64,000 nucleotides of DNA from SIG565 sp045590755 (GTDB lineage: Bacteria; Bacillota; Clostridia; Oscillospirales; Acutalibacteraceae): positions 26,830 to 90,829 of the forward strand of contig JAZNRP010000004.1 in assembly GCA_045590755.1 (NCBI GenBank), in the 5' to 3' direction. Both the position numbers and the translations under genes were made by a program. The notes under the pieces were generated by a model that was not told where the DNA came from, ran no database searches, and saw nothing but the letters and a program-made list of their open reading frames with translations. Position 1 is the stretch's first letter. Each line of letters opens with the position of its first letter. Below are positions 27,059-36,477 of the stretch, in pieces.

Positions 27059-27947
27059 AAAACTGTTTTTAATTGCCAACCCAAAATCGGGCAGAGCAAG
27101 AATTAAAACCGAGCTGTTGAATATTGTGCAGATTTTAACTCGCGGCGGTTATAGTGTTACTGTATACCCCACCGCCCGCGCGGGAGATGCAACAAGGGTG
27201 GCAAGGGAGCTTAACAGTGAGTATGAAACCGTTGTCTGCTGTGGCGGCGACGGCACCCTTAACGAAGTTATAAACGGACTTATGCAAAATAAAAATAAGT
27301 TTAGGTTGGGCTACATCCCTTTAGGCACATTAAACGAATGGTCAAGCGGACTTAAAATTTCGCATTTGCCAAAAAAAGCCGCAGAAGATATTTTAAGCGG
27401 TACGGTGAAGCCACTTGATATAGGACTTTTCGGTAACCGATATTTTTCTTATACCGCGTGCTTCGGCGCATTTACTTCAGCCTCCTACTCAGCCCCACAA
27501 AATATTAAAAACGCAATAGGACTGTCGGCCTACTTTTTCGAAGGAATAAAGTCACTCTCGCTCATAAAACCGTCGCATCTGAAATTTGAAGCCGACGGAA
27601 AAACCTTTGAAGGCAATTATATATTCGGCTCTGTTTCAAACTCTGTTTCAATGGGTGGCGTAATTAAGCTTGACACTACAGATATTAAGCTTGACGACGG
27701 ACTTTTTGAAATGCTTTTGATAGAAAATCCCGATAACTTAGCCGAGCTTCAGGAAATAATGGAATCCATTATAAAGCGTTCCTACACACGAAATAAAATT
27801 AAATTTTTAAAGGCAAAAAGCATAACCGTTTACGGCAGCACCGATACAGACTGGACGCTTGACGGCGAATATGCAAAGGGCGACGAAAAGATTAACATCC
27901 GCAATGTACACAAAGCAATTGATTTTATAGTACCAAGTAAAACTTAA
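27051..27947 (+). CDS. Diacylglycerol kinase-type lipid kinase
   Basis: A 298-residue protein of the DagK/YegS/BmrU family: LIANPKSGRAR at the start, the nucleotide site VVCCGGDGTLNEVINGLM near residue 65, IPLGTLNEWSSGL where most members have GTxND, and a C-terminal DGE (WTLDGEYA). It probably phosphorylates diacylglycerol or a related lipid, feeding phospholipid recycling. The canonical GTANDFA is here GTLNEWS, a variant seen in some family members. The ATG at 27051 is chosen for its AGGTGAC site; it overlaps the tsaD stop by 8 bp. Confidence 0.88.
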   Translation: MSKKLFLIANPKSGRARIKTELLNIVQILTRGGYSVTVYPTARAGDATRVARELNSEYETVVCCGGDGTLNEVINGLMQNKNKFRLGYIPLGTLNEWSSGLKISHLPKKAAEDILSGTVKPLDIGLFGNRYFSYTACFGAFTSASYSAPQNIKNAIGLSAYFFEGIKSLSLIKPSHLKFEADGKTFEGNYIFGSVSNSVSMGGVIKLDTTDIKLDDGLFEMLLIENPDNLAELQEIMESIIKRSYTRNKIKFLKAKSITVYGSTDTDWTLDGEYAKGDEKINIRNVHKAIDFIVPSKT

Positions 27948-27965
27948 AATATTAGGAGAAAAGAT

Positions 27966-28985
27966 ATGTTTACAAGAGATATAGGTATAGACCTTGGCAC
28001 CGCCAATACTCTGGTTTGCGTAAAGGGTAAGGGCATAATTATGAGAGAGCCGTCGGTTGTGGCGTACGATGTAAGAAACGACGCTGTACGCGCCGTTGGT
28101 ACCGAAGCTAAGGAAATGATAGGTAGGACTCCCGGCTCTATTATTGCGGTGCGTCCCTTAAAGGACGGCGTAATTGCCGACTTCGATGTAACCGCAGCAA
28201 TGCTTAAAAGATTTATTAAAACAGCACTTAAGGGCTATATGTTCTCGCGAGTACGCGTTGTAATATGTATACCTGCGGGTGTTACCGAAGTAGAAAGCCG
28301 TGCCGTTTATGATGCCGTGAAATTGGCGGGTGCTACCGAAGTGGATTTGGTTGAAGAGCCTATGGCAGCGGCAGTAGGCGCGGGACTCCCCGTAGAAGAT
28401 GCCACAGGTAATATGGTTGTAGATATCGGCGGTGGTACAAGCGAGGTTGCCGTAATTTCCCTTGGGGACATAGTAACGGCACAGTCTGTACGCGTTGCGG
28501 GTGACGACCTTGACGAAGCTATAATAAACTACATACGCAAAAAGCACAATCTGCTTATCGGTGAGCGTACCGCAGAAAAAATCAAAATAGATATAGGCTC
28601 GGCTCTTCCCTATGAAAACGAACAGAGTATTGAAATTAAGGGTAGAAACCTTGTAGACGGTCTGCCTAAAAATGTAATAATAAGCTCTGCCGAAGTCAGA
28701 GAAGCACTGTCAGACCCAGTATCACAAATTATAGATGCTATTCGCACAACGCTTGAGCGTACACCGCCCGAGCTTGCAGCAGATATAGTTGACCGTGGTA
28801 TAACCCTTACAGGCGGCGGCGCACTGCTCCGCGGATTTTCTCAGCTTGTTGCAGATGAGATGGGAATACCCGTTACCGTTGCGGCAAATCCGCTTGACTG
28901 TGTGGTGCTTGGCACCGCAAAGCGTCTTGAAGCGGGTAGCGGTTTTGACACATATACCTTTAAACGCGGTAAGCGTTTCAGATAG
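27966..28985 (+). CDS. mreB: Rod-shape protein MreB
   Basis: A 339-residue bacterial actin. Nucleotide-binding motifs are clear: phosphate 1 DIGIDLGTANTLV, phosphate 2 MVVDIGGGTSEVAVIS and the adenosine motif TLTGGGALLRG. MreB filaments guide lateral wall synthesis with MreC, MreD, RodA and PBP2, and the next three genes encode MreC, MreD and PBP2. The AGGAG site is well placed. Presence of this set suggests rod or elongated cells. No terminator separates it from the preceding lipid kinase. Confidence 0.97.
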   Translation: MFTRDIGIDLGTANTLVCVKGKGIIMREPSVVAYDVRNDAVRAVGTEAKEMIGRTPGSIIAVRPLKDGVIADFDVTAAMLKRFIKTALKGYMFSRVRVVICIPAGVTEVESRAVYDAVKLAGATEVDLVEEPMAAAVGAGLPVEDATGNMVVDIGGGTSEVAVISLGDIVTAQSVRVAGDDLDEAIINYIRKKHNLLIGERTAEKIKIDIGSALPYENEQSIEIKGRNLVDGLPKNVIISSAEVREALSDPVSQIIDAIRTTLERTPPELAADIVDRGITLTGGGALLRGFSQLVADEMGIPVTVAANPLDCVVLGTAKRLEAGSGFDTYTFKRGKRFR

Positions 28986-28996
28986 GATGGTTTAAA

Positions 28997-29866
28997 ATGC
29001 GTTTCTTTTTCAGAAGCCGAAAATTTAAAATAGCTGTTACTGTCGCCTGCGTAATTATAGTTTTGTCCCTTGTTACTAATCTTGCGGGCGGTCTTATTGC
29101 GCCGCAATCAAGCATCACGGGTGCTATTGCCGCACCCTTTCAGAAGCTTAGCGCGGACATTACGGGTAGTATAAAGGATTTTTTCCAGAAGTTCAAAAAC
29201 AACGAAACGGTTATTCTTGAAAATGCCGAGCTTCGCGAAGAAATAAACGACCTTAATAAAAAAATTGCCGATTATGATGCTGTTAAATCTGAAAATGATT
29301 TTCTTAAGGATTATCTTGAAATCAAGGACAAAAATCCCGACTTTGCCTTTTGCAGTGCATCAATTATAGCGCGGGATTCAGCAGATATAGCATCAAACTT
29401 TACACTTAATGTGGGCACACTTAACGGCGTTAAGGCATACGACCCCGTAATTACCAATGCGGGACTTGTAGGCTTTGTCAGCGAAGTCGGTATTTCTACC
29501 TGCCGCGTTACTACAATTCTTGATAGTACAGTGTCTGTAGGCGCTATTGACAGCCGTTCAAGAGACTATGGTGTTGTAAAGGGTAATCTTGCGCTCTCTC
29601 AAAAAGGCTATACGGGTATGTATAATATTCAACGCTCTTCTTCTGTTGCCATAGGCGACTATATCGTAACATCGGGTAGCGGTGTTTTCCCCGACGGTAT
29701 ACTTATAGGTAAAATTACCAATATTCAGAGTGAGAAATACACCACTTCTCTCTACGCCGAAGTTAAACCCTTTGTTAATTTTGATGAAATAAGACAGGTT
29801 ATGGTTATCACTTCATTTGACGGAAAAACCGCATTTAAGGTATCAAACGGTGGCGGCAATGAATAG
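28997..29866 (+). CDS. mreC: Rod-shape protein MreC
   Basis: A 289-residue protein with one N-terminal membrane segment (about 10-31), a coiled coil (about 70-108, rich in EN..L.EEI) and the beta-rich periplasmic-type domain with VVTNAGLVGFVSEVG and GDYIVTSGSGVFPDGILIGKI. MreC links MreB to the extracytoplasmic synthesis enzymes and activates PBP2. It follows mreB by 11 bp. Its last codons overlap the mreD start by 8 bp. Confidence 0.95.
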   Translation: MRFFFRSRKFKIAVTVACVIIVLSLVTNLAGGLIAPQSSITGAIAAPFQKLSADITGSIKDFFQKFKNNETVILENAELREEINDLNKKIADYDAVKSENDFLKDYLEIKDKNPDFAFCSASIIARDSADIASNFTLNVGTLNGVKAYDPVITNAGLVGFVSEVGISTCRVTTILDSTVSVGAIDSRSRDYGVVKGNLALSQKGYTGMYNIQRSSSVAIGDYIVTSGSGVFPDGILIGKITNIQSEKYTTSLYAEVKPFVNFDEIRQVMVITSFDGKTAFKVSNGGGNE

Positions 29867-30359
29867 ACAAAGCAGTGCAAATCTACAGCTCTTTTGTGTT
29901 ATCGGACTATTTATTGTAATCCATATACTAACCTACAACCCGTTTTTCTCTCTTAAAATATTTAACGCCGTACCCGTACTTACCATTGCCGCAGTAGTCG
30001 CTGTTTCATACTATTTCGATGAATGGTGGGGCTTTGTAGCAGGGACAATATCGGGAATTTTTTCCGATTCGGTTGGGAGCGGTACTGTCTGCCTTAATGC
30101 TATATTTCTGCTATCACTCGGACTTATATCGGGCGTTCTTTTCAAAAAATACTTAAACCGCAATATATTATCGGTGAGTATGCTGTCGGTAATAGGCTCT
30201 ATTCTTTATTTTCTTCTTTATGGGCTTATATTTACATTTAATAACGATGTTTTTCAAGGCCTTGAATATCTGCTTCTGCATTGCTTACCGTCGGCGATAT
30301 ATTCGGGATTGTTTATATTCCCCTTCTTCTATCTTTTGGGGCTAATTAAAAAAATATAA
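29859..30359 (+). CDS. mreD: Rod-shape protein MreD
   Basis: A 166-residue membrane protein with about five segments and the MreD pattern (FNAVPVLTIAAVVAVSYYF, GFVAGTISGIFSDSVGSG). It is a partner of MreC in the elongation complex. The ATG at 29859 is chosen because GGTGGCGG precedes it and the sequence from there fits the family; it overlaps the mreC stop, implying coupling. An upstream in-frame start at 29817 would add 14 residues read inside mreC. Confidence 0.9.
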   Translation: MNRQSSANLQLFCVIGLFIVIHILTYNPFFSLKIFNAVPVLTIAAVVAVSYYFDEWWGFVAGTISGIFSDSVGSGTVCLNAIFLLSLGLISGVLFKKYLNRNILSVSMLSVIGSILYFLLYGLIFTFNNDVFQGLEYLLLHCLPSAIYSGLFIFPFFYLLGLIKKI

Positions 30360-30377
30360 ATTAAAGGTGGTGAAAAA

Positions 30378-32351
30378 ATGGCGTTCCGCAAAGAAAAACA
30401 GCCATATATTACTGTTTTATCTATAATACTGGCAATTATCGTTGCCGTTTATTCGGTGCGCGTTTTTTCATTACAGGTAATAGATAAATCAGGGCTGGCT
30501 TCGAAGATTTCGGGTCTTACCGAGGTTAAGGTTGCCATTCCCGCCGCACGCGGCGAAATACTTGATAAAAACGGCAGACAGATTGCCGTAAACCGCGACG
30601 GCTACGATATAGTGCTCAACAGTGCCTATATCGACCGCACCACACTTAACGAATTAATCAAACAGCTTATACTGTTATGCGAAGAATATAATGTTGAATA
30701 CAACGATACTCTGCCGCTACAAAAGTCATCCCCCTTTTCCTTTATAGATGACACGGGGGCGGCAAAGCTTCGTAAGTTTTTGAATGTTGCCGATTACGCC
30801 GATGCTAAGCAGTGCTTTACACACCTTGCGGAAAAATATTCTCTCGGCGGCTTTGATACTGATATGCAACGCAAAATAATGGGTGTGCGATATTCTATGG
30901 ACAAGGCGGCATTTTCTGTGTCTGCCCCCTACACCTTTGCAGAAGATATAACGCCCGAGCTTATGCTCGTAATTTCAGAGAATAATATGCTTCTCTCTGG
31001 TGTTTCGATAGAAGTCACCCCATACAGACATTACCCGTCATCCGATTTAATGCCCCACCTTATAGGTACTACAGGGCCTATATATGAAGAAGAGTGGGAA
31101 GAGTATAAAGCGAAGGGCTATTCCTATAACGATAGGGTGGGAAAAAGCGGAATTGAGCTTTACGCCGAAGAGCATCTTCGCGGTACCGACGGGGAAATGA
31201 TATACTATTTTGATTCAAACGGCAAGGTGGTTTCCACTATTGTCACAAAGGAACCCATTCCCGGAAAAACTGTAATGCTCACAATAGATAAGGCTTTGCA
31301 AACCATAACACAGAGGGTTTTGGCAGAGTCTATAGAAAACCTTAAAAACAGCGGCAACCCTGCCGTTTCGGGCGGCGCGGTTGTTGTTATGGACATAAAT
31401 TCGGGCGCCATACTTACATCGGCCAATTACCCAAGCTACGATATGGCTACAATGTCACAAAACTATAATCAGCTATTATCCGATAAAAACAAGCCGTTGC
31501 TCGACCGAGCTTTTCAGGGCGTTTACCCGATAGGCTCTACCATAAAACCACTTGTAGCTTTGGCGGCTATGGAAAAGGGTAAATATATCTACGGCGAAGA
31601 TATTTACTGTAAAAAAACCTATGATTATTTCACCGACTTTAAACCCAACTGTATGCACTTCCACGGTAATATAAGCCTTAAAAATGCACTGGCTCGTTCC
31701 TGTAACTACTTTTTCTTTGAGCTTGGTCGCAGAACGGGCATCAAAACGCTTACCGAATATTACGAGAATTTCGGACTTGGCGTGAAAACCGGTGTTGAAG
31801 TTAACGACAGTGCGGGTATTCTGACAAAATATGAAAGTGATAGCGGTAACACCATTCAGGTGGCTATAGGTCAGCTTAACGCCTTTACTCCACTACAATT
31901 AGCATCCTACACCTGCACCCTTGCCAACGGTGGCACACGCTATAAAGCAACGCTTATTGACAGTGTAGTTTCCTATAACTACAGTGAAACCTATATTGAA
32001 AACAGCGCTCAGATACTTGGTGATTTCCAGATTAACAGCACAATGCTCTCGCAAGTTAAGGAAGGTATGCTCTCGGTTACAGAGGACGGTACGGGTAGTA
32101 CTGTTTTTGCCGATTATAAAATAAAGGTCGGCGGTAAAACGGGTACTTCACAGACCGATTCAGGCGCAGACCATAGTGTGTTTATTGCCTTTGCCCCGTA
32201 TGATAAACCCGAGATAGCAATTTCGGTTGTGCTTGAGCACGGCGCGTCTACATTCACCACAACATCTATCGCCCGCGCAGTGCTTGACGGTTATTTCACC
32301 GCAACCGAGCAAACCGATACAAATATACCCCCATATATTGTCTTAGAATAA
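30378..32351 (+). CDS. mrdA: Penicillin-binding protein 2, transpeptidase
   Basis: A 657-residue class B penicillin-binding protein: a cytoplasmic start, a membrane anchor (about 12-32), a pedestal domain with ARGEILDKNGR and a transpeptidase domain. Catalytic motifs: STIK (S387, K390), SCN and KTGT (K587). It cross-links peptidoglycan during elongation. The long N-terminal insertion between residues 100 and 200 is typical of PBP2 in Clostridia. The mre neighbourhood identifies it as the elongasome enzyme rather than the division one. GGTGGTGA precedes the ATG. Confidence 0.94.
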   Translation: MAFRKEKQPYITVLSIILAIIVAVYSVRVFSLQVIDKSGLASKISGLTEVKVAIPAARGEILDKNGRQIAVNRDGYDIVLNSAYIDRTTLNELIKQLILLCEEYNVEYNDTLPLQKSSPFSFIDDTGAAKLRKFLNVADYADAKQCFTHLAEKYSLGGFDTDMQRKIMGVRYSMDKAAFSVSAPYTFAEDITPELMLVISENNMLLSGVSIEVTPYRHYPSSDLMPHLIGTTGPIYEEEWEEYKAKGYSYNDRVGKSGIELYAEEHLRGTDGEMIYYFDSNGKVVSTIVTKEPIPGKTVMLTIDKALQTITQRVLAESIENLKNSGNPAVSGGAVVVMDINSGAILTSANYPSYDMATMSQNYNQLLSDKNKPLLDRAFQGVYPIGSTIKPLVALAAMEKGKYIYGEDIYCKKTYDYFTDFKPNCMHFHGNISLKNALARSCNYFFFELGRRTGIKTLTEYYENFGLGVKTGVEVNDSAGILTKYESDSGNTIQVAIGQLNAFTPLQLASYTCTLANGGTRYKATLIDSVVSYNYSETYIENSAQILGDFQINSTMLSQVKEGMLSVTEDGTGSTVFADYKIKVGGKTGTSQTDSGADHSVFIAFAPYDKPEIAISVVLEHGASTFTTTSIARAVLDGYFTATEQTDTNIPPYIVLE

Positions 32352-32381
32352 TTGACAAATATTGTATTTTTATGATATTAT
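32352..32381 (+). promoter_or_regulatory. Likely promoter for the mgsA-like gene
   Basis: Perfect TTGACA (32352-32357) followed after 18 bp by TATTAT (32376-32381). A TATAAT at 32379-32384 is also present but would need a 21 bp spacer. Confidence 0.55.
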
Positions 32382-32419
32382 AATGTTTACTTTAATTGTT
32401 ACACAAGGAGAGATGTAAA

Positions 32420-32818
32420 ATGAATATTGCCTTAATTGCACACGACGCCAAGAAAGAACTTATGGTTCAGTTTTGTATTGCTTATTGCGGAATTCTGAGC
32501 CGACACACTCTTCTTGCTACAGGCACAACAGGTAAATTGGTTTCCGAAGCTACGGGACTTAATATAATTAAATTTTTAAGCGGCGCACAGGGCGGCTCAC
32601 AGCAGATAGCATCGCGTATCGGTTGTGATGAAATTGACCTTTTGCTTGTATTCCGTGATACTAATCCCAAGCCCTATGAGCCCGACGATAATGTTCTGCT
32701 TCGCCTTTGCGATGTTCATAACATTCCCGTTGCCACAAATATCGCCACCGCTGAAGTTTTAATTCACGGTCTTGAACGCGGTGACCTTGACTGGCGCGAA
32801 ATTGTAAGAAATAAATAA
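32420..32818 (+). CDS. Methylglyoxal synthase homologue with altered active site
   Basis: A 132-residue protein aligning end to end with MgsA, which turns dihydroxyacetone phosphate into methylglyoxal. It keeps the N-terminal AHD, the phosphate loop ATGTTGKL and PVATNIATAE. Two key positions differ: the catalytic Asp of GGDQQ (D71 in E. coli) is Ser60 here (GGSQQ), and His of PHxPD (H98) is Tyr86 with one residue deleted before it. Activity is therefore doubtful, and a changed function is possible. The ATG at 32420 has AAGGAGAG upstream. It has its own promoter and precedes hisS. Confidence 0.85.
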   Translation: MNIALIAHDAKKELMVQFCIAYCGILSRHTLLATGTTGKLVSEATGLNIIKFLSGAQGGSQQIASRIGCDEIDLLLVFRDTNPKPYEPDDNVLLRLCDVHNIPVATNIATAEVLIHGLERGDLDWREIVRNK

Positions 32819-32847
32819 ATCTTTTTTTAAAAAGTTAGGAGTTATCA

Positions 32848-34152
32848 ATGGCTGAAATCATAAAAGCGGTTAAGGGCACAAACGATGTCTTACCCGAAGA
32901 CAGTTATAAATTACAATTTGTCGAACAAACACTGCTCGATGTTGCATCTCTCTACGGCTATAGGGAAATCCGTATACCCGTATTTGAGCATACCGAGGTT
33001 TTCTCCCGCGGTGTTGGAGATACCACCGATGTTGTACAAAAGGAAATGTACACATTTCTTGATAAGGGCGAGCGTTCTATAACTCTCCGCCCCGAATTTA
33101 CCGCAGGTGTTGTGCGCTCAAGCATTGAGCATTCGGTGCTTAATAACACTCTGCCCGTTAAGGCGTGTTATATAGGCGGCTGCTACCGCTACGAAAAACC
33201 GCAGGCAGGAAGACTCAGAGAATTTCATCAGTTCGGTATTGAATGCTTGGGTACTTCTTCCCCCGTTGCCGATGCCGAAGCTATTATGCTCGCTCATCAC
33301 GCACTCGATGCGGTAGGCATAAAGCGTGTGTCATTGGAAATAAATTCCATCGGATGTCCCGTATGCCGTGCCGAATATCATAAGGCGCTTAAAAATTACT
33401 TTAATGAGAAAAAGGACGAGCTTTGCGGCACCTGTCTTGACAGACTCGAGCGCAATCCCATGCGCATACTTGACTGTAAATCCCCCATTTGTAAGGGTAT
33501 TGCGGCAAATGCTCCCGTAGTGCTTGACTTTTTGTGTGATGAATGTACAGAACACTTTGAAGAGGTTAAAAAACACTTAACTGCGGCAGGTCTTGAGTTT
33601 ACCGTAAATCCCCATATAGTACGCGGACTTGACTATTATACAAAAACAGTATTTGAATTTGTATCAGGCGATATAGGCGCCCAGTCAACCGTTTGTGGCG
33701 GTGGCAGATACGACGGACTGATAGCACAGCTCGGCGGACCGAATGTACAGTCGGTAGGCTTTGCAATGGGTATTGAAAGATTAATGCTTGTAGCAAGCGC
33801 TGAAGGTGCCCAGTTCCCCGAAAAGAGTACCGCAGATATTTACTTTGCCACAATGGGTAATAATGCGGCCGTTACCGCTACGCGTCTTTGTGCTTCTCTT
33901 CGTGCAGAAGGCTTTGAAGCACTGTCGGACATAAACGGCAGGGGACTTAAAGCACAGATGAAATATGCCGATAAAATCGGGGCAAAATATACTGCAGTGT
34001 TAGGGGAAAATGAGCTTGAAAGCCGCAAGGTGTGTATTAAAAATATGCATAACGGCAACTCCACCGAATTATCGTTAGATAATTTCACCGCAGAATTTTA
34101 CGATATTTTAATGGGTGACGCGTTTTCAGATGTTGAAAATGCGGCATTTTAG
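32848..34152 (+). CDS. hisS: Histidyl-tRNA synthetase
   Basis: A 434-residue class II synthetase charging tRNA-His. Seen: the N-terminal KGTNDVLPED, motif 2 region (GCYRYEKPQAGRLREFHQFGIE), the histidine-A signature VRGLDYYTKTVFEF, motif 3 (GFAMGIERLML) and a C-terminal anticodon domain. A Cys-rich patch (CPVCRAE, CGTCLDRLERNPMRILDCK) sits in the insertion domain, as in many clostridial homologues. It is followed by aspS after 19 bp, a common Bacillota pairing. Confidence 0.96.
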   Translation: MAEIIKAVKGTNDVLPEDSYKLQFVEQTLLDVASLYGYREIRIPVFEHTEVFSRGVGDTTDVVQKEMYTFLDKGERSITLRPEFTAGVVRSSIEHSVLNNTLPVKACYIGGCYRYEKPQAGRLREFHQFGIECLGTSSPVADAEAIMLAHHALDAVGIKRVSLEINSIGCPVCRAEYHKALKNYFNEKKDELCGTCLDRLERNPMRILDCKSPICKGIAANAPVVLDFLCDECTEHFEEVKKHLTAAGLEFTVNPHIVRGLDYYTKTVFEFVSGDIGAQSTVCGGGRYDGLIAQLGGPNVQSVGFAMGIERLMLVASAEGAQFPEKSTADIYFATMGNNAAVTATRLCASLRAEGFEALSDINGRGLKAQMKYADKIGAKYTAVLGENELESRKVCIKNMHNGNSTELSLDNFTAEFYDILMGDAFSDVENAAF

Positions 34153-34171
34153 GCGAAAGGAAGTATAATTT

Positions 34172-35953
34172 ATGAAGCTTGACCGTATGGACGGTATGAA
34201 ACGCACCGATTATTGCGGAAATTTGCGTACCGCTGATATAGGTAGAGAGGTTGTTGTTACCGGTTGGGTGCAACGCCAAAGAGATTTGGGCGGCCTTATA
34301 TTTATAGATTTACGCGACCGCACAGGCATTGTGCAGTTAGCGTTTGATGATACTACGGATAGAGAAATTTTTGATAAGGCTTTTTCTGTCAGAAGTGAAT
34401 ATGTGCTTATGGCAAAGGGTACTGTACGCGCCCGTTCTTCTGTCAACCACGATATTCCAACGGGTGACATTGAAATAGAGGTTAACTGCCTTAAGGTTTT
34501 AGGCCAGAGCGAAACCCCGCCCTTTGAAATTTTAGCCGATACGGGTGCTAAGGAAGATATACGCCTTAAGTACCGCTATTTAGATTTAAGACGCTCTAAT
34601 ATTCAGCAAAATATTCTTCTTCGCCACAAGATAGCAAAGGTAACAAGAGATTATTTTGATGAAAACGGCTTTATAGAAATAGAAACCCCCACACTTATTA
34701 AGTCTACACCCGAAGGCGCCAGAGATTACCTTGTGCCGTCGCGTGTTCATCCAGGTAGCTTCTTTGCGCTTCCGCAGTCGCCCCAGCTTTATAAACAGCT
34801 GCTTATGCTTTCGGGCTTTGACAGATATATGCAGTTAGCACGCTGCTACCGCGACGAAGACCTTCGTGCCGACCGTCAACCCGAATTTACACAGATTGAC
34901 CTTGAAATGTCCTTCGTTGAACCCGAAGACATTTACAGCATTGCCGAGGGCTTTATAAAAAGATTGTTCGGTGAAGTTCTGAATAAAGAAATAAAAACAC
35001 CCTTCCCGCGTCTTACCTATACTTACGCTATGGAAAATTACGGCTCAGATAAGCCCGATACCCGCTTTGATATGAAGATTGTAGATATATCGGGTGCTGT
35101 AGAAAACTGCGGCTTCGGTGTGTTCTCCGATACTGTTAAAAACGGCGGTACTGTACGCGCAATTACCGCAAAGGGCGCTGCCGAGACCTACACCAGAAAA
35201 GAAATCGATAAATTAACAGAGGATGCTAAGGGCATCGGCGCTAAGGGACTTGCCTTTATTCGTTGGATTGAAGACACACCCACCTGCTCTTTCTCTAAGT
35301 TTATGAGTGATGGTGAAATGGCAGAGATTATACGACTTACAGGTGCTGAAAAGGGCGATGTTGTGCTTATCTGCGCCGACCGCAAAAAGACTGTGCTGTC
35401 AGTGCTTGGCGCTCTGCGTCTTACAGTTGCAAAGCGTCTTAATATAATCCCCGATGGATTTAATTTCCTTTGGATTACCGAATTCCCTTTCTTCGAATAT
35501 AACGAAGAAACAGAAAAATGGGATGCAATGCACCATCCGTTTACATCTCCCTTGGACGAGTGCATTCAGTATCTTGATACTGCACCCGAAAAGGTATTTG
35601 CCAAGGCATACGACTTAGTGCTTAACGGTGTTGAATTATCATCAGGCTCTATTCGTATTTCAGACCCCGTTCTTCAAAAGAAAATGTTTACAGCATTAGG
35701 TCTTAGCGATGAAGAAGCACAGGCTAAATTCGGATTTTTGGTTGATGCCTACCGCTACGGCGCACCGCCGCACGGTGGTATGGGTATTGGCCTTGACCGC
35801 CTTGTTATGCTTATGTGCGGCGCCGAAAGTCTCCGCGATGTTATAGCCTTCCCGAAGGTATCAACATCTGCCGAGCTTATGTCGGGAGCCCCCGGTACAG
35901 TTGACTCAGCCCAGCTTAATGATTTATCTATTGCGGTTGTTAAAGAAGACTAA
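34172..35953 (+). CDS. aspS: Aspartyl-tRNA synthetase
   Basis: A 593-residue bacterial-type enzyme with an N-terminal OB-fold anticodon domain (GWVQRQRDLGGLIFIDLRDR), class II motif 2 (ARCYRDEDLRADRQPEFTQ), a GAD insertion domain (about 290-410) and motif 3 (GIGLDRLVML). Whether it charges only tRNA-Asp or also tRNA-Asn cannot be read here. GAAAGGAAG precedes the start. It is the last gene of the hisS-aspS unit, ended by a strong terminator. Confidence 0.96.
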   Translation: MKLDRMDGMKRTDYCGNLRTADIGREVVVTGWVQRQRDLGGLIFIDLRDRTGIVQLAFDDTTDREIFDKAFSVRSEYVLMAKGTVRARSSVNHDIPTGDIEIEVNCLKVLGQSETPPFEILADTGAKEDIRLKYRYLDLRRSNIQQNILLRHKIAKVTRDYFDENGFIEIETPTLIKSTPEGARDYLVPSRVHPGSFFALPQSPQLYKQLLMLSGFDRYMQLARCYRDEDLRADRQPEFTQIDLEMSFVEPEDIYSIAEGFIKRLFGEVLNKEIKTPFPRLTYTYAMENYGSDKPDTRFDMKIVDISGAVENCGFGVFSDTVKNGGTVRAITAKGAAETYTRKEIDKLTEDAKGIGAKGLAFIRWIEDTPTCSFSKFMSDGEMAEIIRLTGAEKGDVVLICADRKKTVLSVLGALRLTVAKRLNIIPDGFNFLWITEFPFFEYNEETEKWDAMHHPFTSPLDECIQYLDTAPEKVFAKAYDLVLNGVELSSGSIRISDPVLQKKMFTALGLSDEEAQAKFGFLVDAYRYGAPPHGGMGIGLDRLVMLMCGAESLRDVIAFPKVSTSAELMSGAPGTVDSAQLNDLSIAVVKED

Positions 35954-35956
35954 ATT

Positions 35957-35990
35957 AATAACAGGTTGTCTTTCGACAACCTGTTATTTT
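35957..35990. terminator. Bidirectional terminator after aspS
   Basis: A 14 bp perfect stem (AATAACAGGTTGTC / GACAACCTGTTATT) with a TTTC loop, then a T-run, between convergent genes. Confidence 0.92.
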
Positions 35991-36429
35991 ATGCTTTTTT
36001 CATTGTTTTCTTAATAAATTTTACCGAAACTTCTATCTCCCACACTGCAGTATTTCCGCGGTATCTGCCGTTTTTCTCGGTAACGGTTATGGTGGTTTTC
36101 TTGACTTCCGAGTCCTTCAAATAAAAAGTAATCTCGTCTGAAGCAATATCAGGAATACTGTCACGCTCGGTTATTTTCACCTTAACTGTTTTACGCGTTT
36201 TAGTGTCTATTGGTGCTATAACCTGAACACTGTTATCTATAGTAGCACCGTCCATAGTATATATCTTACTCCAGTCATTACCTACAGAATCATTAGAAAT
36301 ACATCTGCCGTTTATTTCTATTCTGTAAATTTCGTTTGTACAACCCAATTCATACACAAGTACACTCGCACATACAAACACCAAAATAAAACCTATAATT
36401 AAATATGTCCACATTTTCTTTTTGCTCAT
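35989..36429 (-). CDS. Small protein with membrane anchor and exported beta-rich domain, unknown
   Basis: A 146-residue protein: a Lys-rich start, one membrane segment (about residues 7-27), then a polar domain dominated by alternating hydrophobic residues (VKVKITERD, EITFYLKD, KTTITVTEKNG, VWEIEVSVKF), suggesting beta strands, and a basic C-terminus. I do not recognise a family. Its leader is remarkable: a promoter, a compact structured RNA and an intrinsic terminator precede the start codon, and the GGAG ribosome binding site sits in a sequence able to pair with the RNA. That suggests expression is conditional. Confidence 0.7.
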   Translation of the reverse strand: MSKKKMWTYLIIGFILVFVCASVLVYELGCTNEIYRIEINGRCISNDSVGNDWSKIYTMDGATIDNSVQVIAPIDTKTRKTVKVKITERDSIPDIASDEITFYLKDSEVKKTTITVTEKNGRYRGNTAVWEIEVSVKFIKKTMKKA

Positions 36430-36448
36430 ATAAAATCTCCGTGTAAAT

Positions 36449-36477
36449 AAAAAAGTGCGCTCCCGAAAGAACGCACC
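36449..36477 (-). terminator. Intrinsic terminator inside the structured leader
   Basis: On the minus strand GTGCGTTC pairs with GAGCGCAC (one wobble) over a short loop, followed by six Ts, 20 nt before the start codon of the downstream gene. Confidence 0.8.
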
